Virus record (IMG/VR): IMGVR_UViG_3300020281_000132
Coordinates: 1-23,017 of that record
DNA from: a virus
Length of the DNA stretch: 23,017 nt
Strand: one strand, 5' to 3'
Position numbers and translations under genes: made by a program. Position 1 is the first letter of the stretch. The number at the start of each line of letters is the position of its first letter. Below are positions 15,619 through 22,098 of the stretch, piece by piece. The notes beneath the pieces were generated by a model, which made no database searches, was not told the origin of the DNA, and saw only the letters and a list, made by a program, of their open reading frames with translations.

Positions 15619-17176
15619 GATATTTGGTCCTCCAGGAACAGGTAAAACTTATACTTTAATTGAACGTGTGCTAAAAAAATATTTAGCTAAAGGTGTTCAT
15701 CCAGATAAAATAGCGTTTATATCTTTTACAAACAAAGCTGTGGATACAGCGCGCGACAGAGCTTTAGCAACTTTTACAGAATACACAGAGGATGATTTTC
15801 AAAGATTTAAAACTTTACATAAATATTGTAGAAGATATTTTGAAGAGGAAGTGTTTGATCCAAAAAATTGTATGCTTGACTACGCTTTGCAGGCAAAGAT
15901 TATAAAAACTTCAGACACTCGTCTTTCTGATGACAATTTTACTTACAAGGATTGGTCACTTGGTATATATGATAAAGCAAGAAACATGATGGTTGATCCA
16001 CGTTTAGTATATAAACAAGAAAGTTATAAAAAAGATTCTTTAGATGTATTTTTGAGAAAAATAGACACTTACGAAAATTATAAAAAACAATCTTTTATTG
16101 ATTTTACCGACATGATTTCAAGATCTATAGATGAGGTAGACTTCCCTGCGCTAGAAGTTTTAATCCTTGATGAAGCTCAAGACTTTACACCACTTCAATG
16201 GTCGGTTATTTACAAAATGGCAGATAAGGTTAAAAAGATTTACTTAGCTGGGGATGATGATCAGGGTATTTACAAATGGAACGGAGCTGATCCTAAATAT
16301 TTCACAACATATTTTCCTGGTAGAAAAGTTGTATTACGACAAACAAGAAGATTTGGTGAAGCTATACATCATTTTTCACAGATCATAAGACGTGGAATAA
16401 TTGATAGTGAAGAAAAAGAATATGAAGCACTAGAGAAAAAAGGTGTGGTGAAAAGGTATCTAAGTTTTAACGAAATACCTATTGGAAAACTGCCGGGAAC
16501 TTGGTATATTTTAGGCAGAGTTAACACAACAGTTAACGAACTTAGAATGAGTGCTAAAGACGCAGGATTATACTATGGTGACAACAAAGGAACCCGATCG
16601 TTTGACAGCTCACAGTGGGCGGCCATACGAGCATGGACGAAAATTTCCAAAGGTAAAAAGCTTGACAAAAAAAGAGCTGAAACAATGTTTAAGTACATTC
16701 GTCAAATCAAAGACCTAAGCTACCGACGCGACAAATTTTGGAGTTCTCTGCCTGATTACCAAGAATATGATTTTCAAGGTTTAAAAGATTGGTGTGGTTT
16801 AGATTTAGATGATGCTGATCAGAGTAAACCTTGGTGGGAAATACTGCAGCGTAACTTTAAGCCAGAGCAAGTGACTTATTTTATTAGATTATTAAAACGA
16901 TATGGTCAGAAACAACTAAATGAAGAACCACAAATTATTATTGACACTATACATTCTGTCAAAGGTGGTGAGGCTGACAATGTATTAATATATTCAAAAA
17001 CAAATTGGCCCTCAGCTTTTTTAAATAAAAACATAAATGAAAAATCTGATGAGAAAAGAGTATATTATACGGGTGTTACGAGAGCAAAAAACACTTTACA
17101 TATTTTATCCACAGACTATAAATATAACTATCCTATTGGTTCGGACTATTTTGTTTATTTACAGGAGAAAAAATGA
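15554..17176 (+). CDS. UvrD/Rep-like superfamily 1A helicase
   Basis: 540 aa from ATG 15554. Another ATG at 15500 is in frame but even deeper in the primase gene. Motifs: GPPGTGKT Walker A (residues 25-32), FISFTNKAV (Ia), LDEAQDF (Asp206-Glu207), AGDDDQGIYKWNGAD (III/Q-like), RQTRRFG (IV), TIHSVKGGEADN (V, about 465-476) and VYYTGVTRAKN (VI, about 503-513). All key residues of an active 3'-5' SF1A helicase are present, in a compact form shorter than cellular UvrD (about 720 aa). It may unwind DNA for the phage fork, since no DnaB-like or gp4-like helicase is visible, or act in recombination. No good Shine-Dalgarno is seen; coupling to primase translation is likely. The stop overlaps the next ATG by four bases. 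Confidence 0.9.
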   Translation: MTVTTTNSELQKHKALHKKTIKIFGPPGTGKTYTLIERVLKKYLAKGVHPDKIAFISFTNKAVDTARDRALATFTEYTEDDFQRFKTLHKYCRRYFEEEVFDPKNCMLDYALQAKIIKTSDTRLSDDNFTYKDWSLGIYDKARNMMVDPRLVYKQESYKKDSLDVFLRKIDTYENYKKQSFIDFTDMISRSIDEVDFPALEVLILDEAQDFTPLQWSVIYKMADKVKKIYLAGDDDQGIYKWNGADPKYFTTYFPGRKVVLRQTRRFGEAIHHFSQIIRRGIIDSEEKEYEALEKKGVVKRYLSFNEIPIGKLPGTWYILGRVNTTVNELRMSAKDAGLYYGDNKGTRSFDSSQWAAIRAWTKISKGKKLDKKRAETMFKYIRQIKDLSYRRDKFWSSLPDYQEYDFQGLKDWCGLDLDDADQSKPWWEILQRNFKPEQVTYFIRLLKRYGQKQLNEEPQIIIDTIHSVKGGEADNVLIYSKTNWPSAFLNKNINEKSDEKRVYYTGVTRAKNTLHILSTDYKYNYPIGSDYFVYLQEKK

Positions 17177-17505
17177 AAGATGAACTTTCACAACTTTTAA
17201 TTAAATTTTTTGAAAAACACGGCAAACAATTTGATAGTGAAGATTTAGAAAAATTTAATGAACTGTGGAAAAGTTTTTATGAAACTGTTGATGAAGGAGA
17301 TAGCCTTTGGAGTAAAGGTAGTCAACATTATAAAAATTTTGAAATACAACCCGGTCAATATATTTTGAGAAACAACATGAAATTTCCTGAAGGTAACGTA
17401 ATAAAATATACATCAAGGCATGATCAAAAAACCGGTGGTGGTAAAAAAGATATTCTTAAAGCCATACATTATTTAGAGATGATACTTGACAGAGATTATG
17501 ACTAG
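17173..17505 (+). CDS. DUF3310 (SaV-like) protein
   Basis: 110 aa, starting in an ATGA overlap with the helicase stop. Residues about 52-106 carry the DUF3310 pattern: HYKNFEIQPGQYI, MKFPEGNVIKYTSRH, K(T)GGGKKDILKAIHYLE. The N-terminal half is a charged helical extension. This domain is widespread in phages, and I recall T7 gp1.7, reported as a nucleotide kinase, being grouped with it. Whether this copy phosphorylates nucleotides cannot be read from the sequence, since there is no P-loop. A job in nucleotide supply or replication fits its place directly before the polymerase gene, whose start it overlaps by eight bases. Confidence 0.8.
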   Translation: MKDELSQLLIKFFEKHGKQFDSEDLEKFNELWKSFYETVDEGDSLWSKGSQHYKNFEIQPGQYILRNNMKFPEGNVIKYTSRHDQKTGGGKKDILKAIHYLEMILDRDYD

Positions 17506-19369
17506 TTTGCAACTTACATTTAATTTTAAAAAACACATCTGGTCTGCACCAAGTGACTACAAAGATTTATCCAGCGCAAAAGAGATTGCTATAGATTTAG
17601 AAACGAGAGATGATGGTATTACAAAGGGATTAGGTGCTGGATGGGCCACTGGTTATGGTGAAATAATTGGATTTGCAGTGGCTACTGAAGGATGGCAAGG
17701 CTATTATCCTTTCGGTCATTTTGGTGGTGGTAACTTAATTAAAGAACAAGTTTTAAGATACATGCATGATATATGTAAACTACCTTGTACAAAAATATTT
17801 CACAATGCACAATATGACGTCGGGTGGTTGAAAGCTTATGGTATGGATGTGAATGGTGAGATTATTGATACTATGATAGCTGGCGCTCTGATAGATGAAA
17901 ATAGATATACGTATAAGTTAAACGCGCTTGCTAAAGATTACTTGGGTGAACTCAAAGCTGAAACTGATTTAGTTGAAGCAGCTAAAGCACACGGAGTAGA
18001 TCCGAAGATGGAAATGTGGAAATTACCAGCTGAGCATGTGGGTTATTATGCGGAACAAGATGCACGGCTCACGTACCTATTGTGGCAGCGTTTTAAACAT
18101 GAGATACATACACAGAATCTTGAGACAATATGGGGATTAGAAAAGAACTTATTACCTACACTCATAAAAATGAGACAAAAAGGTATTCGTGTTGATATAG
18201 AAAAAGCAGAAAAATTAAAAGTAGATTTTGAAGAGAGAGAAAAAAAAGTGTTAAGCAAAATCAACAAGTTGGTTGGTAAAGATGTTGACATTTGGGCTGC
18301 ACGTCAAATTGGTTTTGCTTTTGATAAGTTAGGCATAGATTATCCAAAAACACCAAAAACAGGTGAGCCTAGTTTTACACAAAATTGGCTAATGAATTCA
18401 AATCATGAAGTATCTAAATTAATAGTTGAAGCTAGAGAGGTTAATAAATTTCATAATACCTTTTTAAATTCTATTATGAAGTATGAATACAAAGGCCGTA
18501 TTCACGGAGAGATAAATCAACTGCGTTCAGATTCAGGTGGCACTGTATCTGGTAGACTAAGTATGTCTAACCCGAACTTACAGCAGTTACCTGCAAGGAA
18601 TAAGGACTTCGGTCCTTTAATCAGAGGCCTTTTTCTCCCTGAAGATGGATGTAGGTGGGGTTCTTTTGATTATTCTCAACAAGAACCTCGCCTAGTTGTG
18701 CATTACGCCTCAAGTATTGGTGAGGGTTATGAAGGTTCTCAAGAGTTGGTAGAGGCTTATACTAACGCTGATGCTGACTTTCACCAAACTGTAGCAGATC
18801 TTGTTGGTATAGATCGTAAACAAGCAAAAACAATTGGTCTTGGTTTAATGTATGGTATGGGTAAGAATAAATTATCAAACATGTTAGGTGTTTCTTTTAA
18901 CGAAGCGCAAGAATTAATTAATAAATATAATAAAAAAGCGCCTTTCGTAAAACAATTATCAGATAGGTGTATGCAAAAAGCAAACTCAGAGGGTGTAATC
19001 AGAACTAAGCTAGGGCGTAAATGCAGATTTGATTTATGGGAACCAAAAGATTTCGGTGTACATACCCCGGAGAAGTTTGAAAACGCCTCAGCAAAATATG
19101 GTTCAAGTAATATTAAAAGAGCTTTTACATACAAGGCTTTAAATAGACTTATACAGGGTTCTGCAGCTGATCAAACTAAACAAGCTGTTGTATCGTGTGA
19201 GGCAGCTGGCTTCTTACCGATTTTACAAATACATGACGAGTTATGTTTTAATGTTGAGCGTGATGAAGACATTGAAAAAATTAAAAGCGTGATGGAGGCC
19301 TGCGTCAAGCTTAAAGTTCCGAGCGTAGTTGACGTGGCAATAGGTAAAGACTTCGGAAAAGCCTCTTAA
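17498..19369 (+). CDS. polA: DNA polymerase I (PolA/T7 gp5-type) with 3'-5' exonuclease
   Basis: 623 aa from ATG 17498; the alternative TTG 17486 would add four residues. The exonuclease domain is intact: DLE (Asp33, Glu35), HNAQYDVGW (Asp107) and YAEQD (Tyr184, Asp188). The polymerase domain has motif A FDYSQQEPRL (Asp391), motif B RKQAKTIGLGLMYG and motif C IHDEL (Asp580, Glu581), all catalytic acids present. In motif B the residue matching E. coli Phe762 is Leu448. No 5'-3' exonuclease domain and no insertion between exo and pol parts are seen. A thioredoxin-binding loop like that of T7 gp5 is not obvious. It replicates the phage genome with the upstream primase, helicase and SSB candidate. 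Its start overlaps the DUF3310 stop, and its stop overlaps by four bases a convergent minus-strand gene. Confidence 0.95.
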   Translation: MTSLQLTFNFKKHIWSAPSDYKDLSSAKEIAIDLETRDDGITKGLGAGWATGYGEIIGFAVATEGWQGYYPFGHFGGGNLIKEQVLRYMHDICKLPCTKIFHNAQYDVGWLKAYGMDVNGEIIDTMIAGALIDENRYTYKLNALAKDYLGELKAETDLVEAAKAHGVDPKMEMWKLPAEHVGYYAEQDARLTYLLWQRFKHEIHTQNLETIWGLEKNLLPTLIKMRQKGIRVDIEKAEKLKVDFEEREKKVLSKINKLVGKDVDIWAARQIGFAFDKLGIDYPKTPKTGEPSFTQNWLMNSNHEVSKLIVEAREVNKFHNTFLNSIMKYEYKGRIHGEINQLRSDSGGTVSGRLSMSNPNLQQLPARNKDFGPLIRGLFLPEDGCRWGSFDYSQQEPRLVVHYASSIGEGYEGSQELVEAYTNADADFHQTVADLVGIDRKQAKTIGLGLMYGMGKNKLSNMLGVSFNEAQELINKYNKKAPFVKQLSDRCMQKANSEGVIRTKLGRKCRFDLWEPKDFGVHTPEKFENASAKYGSSNIKRAFTYKALNRLIQGSAADQTKQAVVSCEAAGFLPILQIHDELCFNVERDEDIEKIKSVMEACVKLKVPSVVDVAIGKDFGKAS

Positions 19370-19533
19370 TAATTTATTTTAGCGTTAGCTATATCTCTCT
19401 CAATCAATCTTTGTTTTACACAATCAATTTTTTTTTCAAGAGCTTTCATTTCAATAGAATAAACACCAGTTGTTAAGTAAGTATGATTCCATTGATTTTC
19501 TAACGCCATTTTTTGAGCAATTAAGCCATCCAT
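19366..19533 (-). CDS. Small minus-strand protein of unknown function (55 aa)
   Basis: A short reading frame read on the minus strand from ATG 19533 to TAA 19366-19368. It has a full Shine-Dalgarno, AAGGAGAG (19545-19538), four bases from the ATG and a promoter just upstream, which is much stronger support than length alone. The product begins MDGLIAQKMALENQWNHTY and continues as a charged helix (MKALEKKIDCVKQRLIERD), all soluble-looking, with one cysteine and no membrane segment. I do not recognise it. It is convergent with the polymerase gene (four-base overlap of the stops) and divergent from the 85-aa gene at 19621. It could be a small early host-takeover protein, or its transcript could act as antisense RNA to the polA 3' end; both are guesses. 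Confidence 0.7.
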   Translation of the reverse strand: MDGLIAQKMALENQWNHTYLTTGVYSIEMKALEKKIDCVKQRLIERDIANAKINY

Positions 19534-19550
19534 GTATCTCTCCTTGTATT

Positions 19551-19579
19551 AGAATATAATTTTTTACATAAATTGTCAA
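19551..19579 (-). promoter_or_regulatory. Sigma70-like promoter for the 55-aa minus-strand gene
   Basis: Minus strand TTGACA (19579-19574), a perfect -35, followed by TATTCT (19556-19551) at 17 bases or the better TATATT (19558-19553) at 15 bases. The transcript would start at about the Shine-Dalgarno (19545-19538) of the 55-aa gene. Confidence 0.5.
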
Positions 19580-19585
19580 TATGTC

Positions 19586-19614
19586 TTGACCTATACTAAA
19601 TAGTTGTGTATAGT
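19586..19614 (+). promoter_or_regulatory. Sigma70-like promoter for the 19621 gene cluster
   Basis: TTGACC (19586-19591), 17 bases, TATAGT (19609-19614): five of six matches in each box at ideal spacing. The predicted transcript start falls at about 19620-19621, that is, on the ATG of the 85-aa gene, implying a leaderless mRNA. It lies back to back with the minus-strand promoter, six bases between the two -35 boxes, which form the inverted pair GTCAA-N6-TTGAC. Confidence 0.6.
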
Positions 19615-19620
19615 TGGGAT

Positions 19621-19878
19621 ATGAAAGCAAATATAAAATCAAAAAAAGTTAAAGTATTTTTAGAAAAAATTGAAAACATACTTATGAATGTTCCAACTAC
19701 AGATTTTGGAGGAAATCCATTAGATGAATCTGAACTAAGTGCTTATGCAACAAAATTAAAGTCGGTAAAATATACTTGTCCTGACACAGAACGAGAATAT
19801 ACTAATATCTTTAACACCGATTTGGCTATGTCTTTCGTAAAATCAGAACACGCAGCCAAATTGGGTGAAGATGTATAA
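19621..19878 (+). CDS. Small protein of unknown function, first gene of accessory operon (85 aa)
   Basis: 85 aa from ATG 19621. A GTG at 19606 is in frame but lies upstream of the -10 box at 19609-19614 and so cannot be on that transcript. The N-terminus is lysine-rich (MKANIKSKKVKVFLEKIENI) and helical, followed by a short loop with DFGGNPLDESELSAYATKLK. One cysteine is present; no membrane segment or known motif is seen. I do not recognise the family. The ATG coincides with the predicted transcript start and has no good Shine-Dalgarno, so it is probably translated leaderless. Eight bases overlap the PP-loop enzyme gene, suggesting coupled synthesis and possibly a partner role. Confidence 0.6.
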   Translation: MKANIKSKKVKVFLEKIENILMNVPTTDFGGNPLDESELSAYATKLKSVKYTCPDTEREYTNIFNTDLAMSFVKSEHAAKLGEDV

Positions 19879-20716
19879 TCCTTTTTTATTAGAGACACCC
19901 GGTGTAATAAATTTTTCTGGAGGCAGAACCTCTGGTTTTATGCTTAGAAAAATATTAGATGCCTTTGATAACAAACTGCCAGATGACTTGCCTGTAGTCT
20001 TTGCAAACACAGGTAAAGAAATGCTTCAAACACTTGACTTTGTTAATGATTGCGCAACACATTGGGATGTCCCTATAGTTTGGGTTGAGTACGACAACGA
20101 TGCTGAAAACAAAATTAGAATTGTAGACTATGAATCAGCCTCAAGAGAGGGTGAGCCATATGAACAGTTAATTGATAGCAAAAGATTTTTACCAAATCCA
20201 GTGACACGTTATTGTACATCTTATCTTAAAATTAAACCTATGCGCGCGTACTGTATGTTTCACAAGGGTTTTGAATATTGGAACAGTTACGTGGGTTTAC
20301 GATATGATGAACCACACAGAGTCGCACGATTAAGTAACAGAAATAAAAAAGAACGATGGGAAACAGAAGCACCTTTACATGATGCAAAAATTACAGTGCA
20401 GCACGTTTTTGATTATTGGAAAAACAATGATTTTGATTTACGTTTACCTAATATAGGTGGTAAAACACCACAAGGTAATTGTGATTTATGTTTTTTAAAA
20501 GGTGCAAACACTATAAAAAATATTATGAAGTCTGATCCTAAATTAGCCGATTGGTGGATCAAACAAGAAACTAAAAATTTAGGTACAGGCAATGACAGAG
20601 CTGCTTATTTTAGAAAAGATAGACCGAGCTATGCTAAGTTACTTAAAAACACACAAGATCAACTAGAATTGTTTGATTTTGACCAAGCAACCGACACTTG
20701 TTTTTGTCACGATTAG
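19871..20716 (+). CDS. PP-loop PAPS-reductase-like enzyme
   Basis: 281 aa from ATG 19871, preferred over GTG 19865 because it gives the usual 8-base overlap. The adenine nucleotide alpha-hydrolase PP-loop SGGRTSGF is at residues 16-23, followed by PVVFANTGKEMLQTLDFV (nucleotide fold), RYCTSYLKIKPM (Cys115), GLRYDEPHR, GNCDLCFLKG (Cys204, Cys207) and a final CFCHD (Cys277, Cys279). The family activates substrates through adenylylation or PAPS binding. The cysteines could hold an iron-sulfur cluster, as in DndC-like and tRNA-thiolating relatives. The typical PAPS-reductase ECGLH tail is absent, so sulfate reduction is not assured. Thiolation or other modification of DNA, RNA or nucleotides is an alternative. 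It belongs to the accessory operon driven from 19586. Confidence 0.75.
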   Translation: MYNPFLLETPGVINFSGGRTSGFMLRKILDAFDNKLPDDLPVVFANTGKEMLQTLDFVNDCATHWDVPIVWVEYDNDAENKIRIVDYESASREGEPYEQLIDSKRFLPNPVTRYCTSYLKIKPMRAYCMFHKGFEYWNSYVGLRYDEPHRVARLSNRNKKERWETEAPLHDAKITVQHVFDYWKNNDFDLRLPNIGGKTPQGNCDLCFLKGANTIKNIMKSDPKLADWWIKQETKNLGTGNDRAAYFRKDRPSYAKLLKNTQDQLELFDFDQATDTCFCHD

Positions 20717-20728
20717 AAAGGAGAAAAA

Positions 20729-20923
20729 ATGGATATTACCAAATATAAATCTGTGGCTGTTCGCGCTGAAAACTATAATTTGTTAAAGGGTTTGTGTAAA
20801 AAAAAATATAGAACACCCGGGGCATTTATTGAGAAACTAATAAATGATTATGTTACTTTTCAAGCGAATAAAGAAAATAAAACAGAGATTGAATATAAAC
20901 TATCATTACTGGAGGACAAATGA
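20729..20923 (+). CDS. Small ribbon-helix-helix-like DNA-binding protein
   Basis: 64 aa with AAAGGAG (20717-20723) before the ATG. The N-terminal strand KYKSVAVRAENYNLL, a helix, a turn at YRTPG and a second helix AFIEKLINDYV follow the ribbon-helix-helix (MetJ/Arc) pattern, with a short charged C-terminal helix (residues 48-64). Such proteins dimerise and bind short inverted repeats with the paired strands. It is the only evident transcription-regulator candidate in the window, so it might act on the TTGAC inverted repeats, but this is conjecture. It has a four-base overlap with the next gene. Confidence 0.55.
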   Translation: MDITKYKSVAVRAENYNLLKGLCKKKYRTPGAFIEKLINDYVTFQANKENKTEIEYKLSLLEDK

Positions 20924-21168
20924 ATAATTTAAGATGGGCACCTTTTTTAGTTTTCAAGGATAATAAAAACTACGCACAAGGTTATAGAGATGAAACATTA
21001 CAGCACGATGATTATAAAGCTGGCATTCATATCTCTATACCTGATCATCTAAACATAACAACCAACAATGAGTTTGAATATGGTGGGCATAAAATGAAAG
21101 CTATACACGTACAACGTTGTTCAGAATTTAAAGATCATGTCTATATATTTGCGAAGGAACAGCCGTGA
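20920..21168 (+). CDS. Small hypothetical protein (82 aa)
   Basis: 82 aa, starting in an ATGA overlap, with GGAGG (20911-20915) just upstream. The sequence is mixed and soluble: MNNLRWAPFLVFKDNKNYAQGY, then an acidic-His stretch (LQHDDYKAGIH), then strand-like segments (HKMKAIHVQRCSEF, HVYIFAKEQ). There is one cysteine and no membrane segment. I do not recognise it. It lies in the run of short coupled accessory genes that is probably transcribed from 19586. Confidence 0.5.
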   Translation: MNNLRWAPFLVFKDNKNYAQGYRDETLQHDDYKAGIHISIPDHLNITTNNEFEYGGHKMKAIHVQRCSEFKDHVYIFAKEQP

Positions 21169-21371
21169 AATGGATCGTAATATTTTTTTTAGCTAATGGC
21201 CTTGAACATGTGCACGGCGAAGTAGATATTTGTGACTATGAAAAAATTTGGGAACAGGTTGACATTTACGAAGCTGAAACAAATAAAGATGTAACAGGTT
21301 GGGGTTGTTATGATGAAAAAACTTTTTTGTTAAGGCAGGATGCCAGGAAAAGATTGGGTATAGATGTTTAG
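21165..21371 (+). CDS. Small two-cysteine protein A (68 aa, GTG start)
   Basis: 68 aa from GTG 21165, in a 4-base GTGA overlap with the preceding stop and with AAGGA (21154-21158) six bases upstream. Layout: hydrophobic strand WIVIFFLANGLEHVHGEVDI, helix starting at Cys (CDYEKIWEQVDIYEAETNK), then a short strand with a second Cys (VTGWGCYDE). The hydrophobic start could be a signal peptide, but it is short and continues into amphipathic residues, so a beta strand is as likely. Two similar proteins follow directly, which suggests a tandem family. I know comparable short MKWI...C...C proteins from marine phages, without a known function. Confidence 0.55.
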   Translation: MKWIVIFFLANGLEHVHGEVDICDYEKIWEQVDIYEAETNKDVTGWGCYDEKTFLLRQDARKRLGIDV

Positions 21372-21591
21372 TTGGTTGATTGTAACAGTTTGGTTTGAAT
21401 TTGATAACAAATTATTCATGGAACATTATATTAAAAAAAACAATAGCGTTTGCAGAGATGCTATCTCTCAGGTTGTTGAGTCAGCTAAAAAACAATATCC
21501 GGAGCAAAAAATTAAAGCAGCCAAATGTAACGATCCTATCATTTGGTTCAAAAAATATAAACTTAACAAATGGGATCAAGTTAAAGACTAA
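21364..21591 (+). CDS. Small two-cysteine protein B (75 aa)
   Basis: 75 aa, 8-base overlap with the previous gene. It has the same layout as its upstream neighbour: hydrophobic strand WLIVTVWFEFDNKLFMEHYI, helix starting at Cys30 (VCRDAISQVVESAKKQYP), then a strand ending at a second Cys (KIKAAKCND) and a basic Trp-containing tail. The Cys pair could form a disulfide that ties the helix to the last strand, which would imply the periplasm, or could bind a metal. Function unknown. Confidence 0.55.
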   Translation: MFSWLIVTVWFEFDNKLFMEHYIKKNNSVCRDAISQVVESAKKQYPEQKIKAAKCNDPIIWFKKYKLNKWDQVKD

Positions 21592-21600
21592 GGGGGTATT

Positions 21601-21807
21601 ATGGAAACTTTAATCATAGGTCTAGTTATGAACATTTATACGTGGAGTAACGCAGACTTTTTTGTACAACGAAAAAATAATGAACGGGAACATACTTGTG
21701 TGTGGGTGGATAAAGGGTGGTCAAAAGCTGATCCAAAAAATCCATCGTTAGATTTATTTGGTTATACAAAATACAAACAAGAATGTGTAATAAAGGAGAA
21801 AGAGTAA
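21601..21807 (+). CDS. Small two-cysteine protein C (68 aa)
   Basis: 68 aa with a G-rich Shine-Dalgarno (AGGGGG, 21591-21596) close to the ATG. Hydrophobic N-terminus TLIIGLVMNIYTWSNADFFV, then a charged stretch, Cys33 (HTCVWVDKGW) and Cys63 (KQECVIKE). The spacing differs somewhat from proteins A and B, but the hydrophobic start and two-Cys pattern repeat. The start segment might be a signal peptide or membrane anchor. The stop TAA shares its last base with the next ATG. Function unknown. Confidence 0.5.
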   Translation: METLIIGLVMNIYTWSNADFFVQRKNNEREHTCVWVDKGWSKADPKNPSLDLFGYTKYKQECVIKEKE

Positions 21808-21965
21808 TGCAAGCAAAAGAAAAATTAGTCGTTTATGAAATTTGTGAAGAGTGTCATGGTAATGGGTTTATTAGACCTAACAGATTTAGTGATAAAGATA
21901 TTGATACTACCTACGTATGTAATGCATGTGGTGGATCTGGTCATTCAGGTAAACATTATGAATGA
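21807..21965 (+). CDS. Free-standing DnaJ-type zinc-finger protein (52 aa)
   Basis: 52 aa from ATG 21807, with AAAGGAG at 21792-21798; an in-frame ATG at 21783 lies upstream of that site. It carries two CxxCxGxG elements, CEECHGNG (Cys13, Cys16) and CNACGGSG (Cys38, Cys41), the zinc-binding repeat of the DnaJ cysteine-rich domain, and nothing else. One zinc bound by four cysteines is expected. DnaJ J-domain residues (HPD) are absent, so it is not a co-chaperone by itself. Small proteins of this type are common in phages, with undefined roles. I recall that the polymerase of the marine phage HMO-2011 contains a DnaJ central domain, while here it is separate. It has an 8-base overlap with the next gene. 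Confidence 0.75.
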   Translation: MQAKEKLVVYEICEECHGNGFIRPNRFSDKDIDTTYVCNACGGSGHSGKHYE

Positions 21966-22098
21966 AGAAAAATTGTTAATACTATGTGTTGAAAACCCTG
22001 GATACGCAGCCGCACGTTTACAAAGTCATTATGGCTACACTATGGCTCAACTACAATTGATAAAAAATCGTGCCTCGTTATTACAAACCCGCGAATAG
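21958..22098 (+). CDS. Very small hypothetical protein (46 aa)
   Basis: 46 aa from ATG 21958, which overlaps the zinc-finger stop by eight bases. The frame stays open upstream to an ATG at 21835, but that part is out-of-frame sequence of the zinc-finger gene. The product MNEEKLLILCVENPGYAAAR continues LQSHYGYTMAQLQLIKNRAS: two helices with a turn, helix-turn-helix-like in outline, but too short to classify. The short overlap with an SD-less start supports coupled translation. It overlaps the GTG start of the HNH gene by 29 bases. Confidence 0.5.
   Translation: MNEEKLLILCVENPGYAAARLQSHYGYTMAQLQLIKNRASLLQTRE

Noticed and set aside
19451-19642. Minus-strand open frame of 63 codons across the promoter island
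   Set aside because: It covers both promoters and conflicts with the well-signalled 55-aa gene in a different frame of the same strand; no ribosome binding site is seen.
21395-21613. Plus-strand open frame overlapping small protein B
   Set aside because: It is shifted relative to protein B, which has the 8-base junction and the Cys layout of its neighbours; this frame has neither.
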